Positions 22,513 through 23,491 of a stretch of 23,491 nucleotides of DNA are shown piece by piece. The translations under genes and the position numbers were made by a program. This DNA is from Candidatus Pacearchaeota archaeon (GTDB lineage Archaea > Nanobdellota > Nanobdellia > Pacearchaeales > GW2011-AR1), in assembly GCA_014728565.1 (NCBI GenBank), contig WJLK01000094.1, positions 1 to 23,491 on the forward strand. Reading direction: 5' to 3'. Numbering within the stretch: the stretch's first letter is position 1; every line of letters begins with the position of its first letter. Under the pieces are notes generated by a model. The model saw only the letters and a program-made list of their open reading frames with translations, did not search any database and was not told the DNA's origin.

Positions 22513-22522
22513 ATTTATTTAA
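22513..22522 (-). promoter_or_regulatory. TATA-like box for the 111-aa gene and ogt
   Basis: On the minus strand TTAAATAAAT is centred about 24 nt before the ATG at 22494. No Shine-Dalgarno sequence intervenes. Confidence 0.5.
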
Positions 22523-22543
22523 GAATTACTACATCATAAAACA

Positions 22544-23299
22544 TCAATCCAGAACTCTGAATTCAATTCTGAATCTGAATTTATAAGGAGCAATATCTCC
22601 TGATTTTACAATTTCTCTGATTTTAATTTTTCTTCCCAGTTCCTTGGCCTCTCTAACCAGCTTCTCAGAAACTTCTTTAATCTCATCAATATTGCAAAAA
22701 GCATGATAAAACAATCTTGTATTTTTTTTAGAAGCTTTTAACCCCCATTTTAAAAAACTCTCTTTTAAATTAGGCCTTGCCATTATAACCACATCAAACT
22801 TTCCTCCTGTCTTCTTTTTTACATCTCCCTGAACAAGTTCTATTTTTTCTTCAGGTATCTTGTTTAATTTTAAATTCTCTCTGAAATATCTGCAACATTC
22901 TTTTCCTATCTCAATTCCAACAATCTTCTTAGGCTTACTTAATTTATAAATAACAATAGGAAAAACACCAACACCTGCAAACATAACTAAAACAGAATCT
23001 TTCATTCTTATCTTTCCAGCTATTAATTTTCTTTCACCAGCAAGTCTTGATGAAAAATAACAAGTCTCTATATTAAATCTAAACCTGCAGTTGTTCTCTT
23101 TATAATCAGCCACTAGATTTTTTTCACCCATTACATGCCTTGTCTTTATTGTTCTAAGCCTTCCTCTGACATTACCTACTGTTGCCAGTACTGTTTTTAC
23201 ACCTGGTTTTTTAATCAACTCTCTTGCCTGAGCTAACTCCTTTTTTCTAGTGCTTTCTTTAATAATTGCAATATTTCCTAAAATATCTGCTGATGCCAT
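22544..23299 (-). CDS. Trm5-like tRNA (guanine-N1)-methyltransferase family
   Basis: A 251-residue class I methyltransferase of the Trm5/Tyw2 family, which methylates or modifies G37 of tRNA. Residues 50-90 hold the family segment IKTRHVMGEKNLVADYKEN, then the CYFSSRLAGER stretch. SAM motif I is VLVMFAGVGVFP (103-114), motif II ends in Glu130 (GIEIGKECCRYF), and Asp159 follows in VQGDV. The catalytic NPP or NLP-like motif appears as MARPNLKE (173-180), an unusual form. The long D1 domain of full Trm5 is missing. The frame starts with a TTG at 23317; the ATG at 23299 begins the conserved sequence. A CTTTTAAAA box lies about 32 nt upstream. Confidence 0.82.
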   Translation of the reverse strand: MASADILGNIAIIKESTRKKELAQARELIKKPGVKTVLATVGNVRGRLRTIKTRHVMGEKNLVADYKENNCRFRFNIETCYFSSRLAGERKLIAGKIRMKDSVLVMFAGVGVFPIVIYKLSKPKKIVGIEIGKECCRYFRENLKLNKIPEEKIELVQGDVKKKTGGKFDVVIMARPNLKESFLKWGLKASKKNTRLFYHAFCNIDEIKEVSEKLVREAKELGRKIKIREIVKSGDIAPYKFRFRIEFRVLD

Positions 23300-23336
23300 T
23301 TTAAACACATATAACAATCCTCACATGCTTTTAAAA

Positions 23337-23491
23337 TTAATCAAAACCAGGAGCGTGTCTAAGAATTAGTATAATATCTTTATTATCAGCTCTTATTAAT
23401 ATTCTAATCTGATAGCCTAACACTCTCGCTGCTATCCTTGTTTGCATAGCAATAGTTGTTCTTGCGTGAAGTCTGTCTCCTTGCCAGTTTG
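23337..23491 (-). CDS. 3' end of a repeated gene, unknown product (right copy)
   Basis: The frame enters from the right edge and reads leftwards to a TAA at 23337-23339. Up to RHA it is identical to the left copy at 3-152; the last residues are PGFD instead of QVS. Both copies point into the window. The upstream gene portion and its start are outside. Free-standing, intron-borne or intein-linked homing endonucleases and other multi-copy genes could look like this. The stop is 37 nt from the start of the Trm5-like gene, with which it does not overlap. Confidence 0.55.
   Translation of the reverse strand, partial: NWQGDRLHARTTIAMQTRIAARVLGYQIRILIRADNKDIILILRHAPGFD
23351..23491. repeat. Right arm of the perfect 141-bp inverted terminal repeat
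   Basis: It is the reverse complement of positions 1-141 over its whole length. Immediately inside, the copies diverge (CTGG here versus AGG on the left, read from the arm). It lies in the coding frame of the right partial gene. Confidence 0.95.

Noticed and set aside
1..23491. The terminal inverted repeat as the ends of an insertion sequence or transposon
   Set aside because: The enclosed 23 kb is housekeeping and metabolic genes with no transposase, and I could not see target-site duplications beyond the window.
1..23491. tRNA, rRNA, CRISPR arrays or riboswitches
   Set aside because: Gaps are short and AT-rich with no cloverleaf, repeat-spacer pattern or conserved aptamer core that I could recognise.

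Overview
This AT-rich, densely coding window looks archaeal and chromosomal. It carries the small and large clamp-loader subunits RfcS and RfcL, the tiny ribosomal protein eL41, a Trm5-type tRNA methyltransferase, a HerA/DUF87 ATPase, a simple OB-fold single-strand DNA-binding protein and an AbrB-PhoU regulator. Most first genes have an archaeal TATA-like box about 24-31 nt before the start codon, as expected for leaderless mRNA. The gene set and protein styles suggest a DPANN archaeon of the Woesearchaeota/Pacearchaeota kind. That placement is inference; no marker tree could be run.

Layout. (1) Positions 1-141 and 23351-23491 are perfect inverted copies of each other. Each arm encodes the 3' end of the same inward-facing gene, and the two copies diverge only in the last codons. 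(2) 185-2965: a secreted protein of unknown function, convergent with an AbrB-PhoU regulator. (3) 3177-9224: seven same-strand enzyme genes in two units. Unit one is a Gfo/Idh/MocA oxidoreductase, a cyclase-family hydrolase and a cupin phosphoglucose-isomerase-like protein. Unit two is a SAM methyltransferase, a B12-binding-type radical SAM enzyme, a short-chain dehydrogenase and a small Cys-containing protein. Both units start with nearly the same 20-nt promoter box at the same distance from the start codon, so they probably form one uncharacterised small-molecule or sugar pathway. (4) 9282-11684: eL41, then rfcS-rfcL. (5) 11704-18857, minus strand: a HAD phosphatase, a PfkB kinase, PurL with a PurS-like N-terminus, and a PurQ-PurM fusion. 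The PurM half is about 90 residues longer than usual, with its signature motifs out of order, as if its N-terminal domain were duplicated. (6) 18945-20479, minus strand: a membrane-anchored thioredoxin-fold protein followed by an SSB-like protein. (7) 20571-23299: a HerA-like ATPase, a short Ogt-type methyltransferase, an unknown 111-residue protein and a Trm5-like methyltransferase.

No stretch over 300 bases lacks a gene. The longest gap, about 210 bases at 2966-3176, is a divergent promoter region with inverted repeats. I saw no rRNA, tRNA, CRISPR array or complete insertion sequence. The most unusual points are the paired promoters of the seven-gene cassette, the rearranged PurM half of the PurQ-PurM fusion, the extended eL41 and the inverted coding repeats at the ends.
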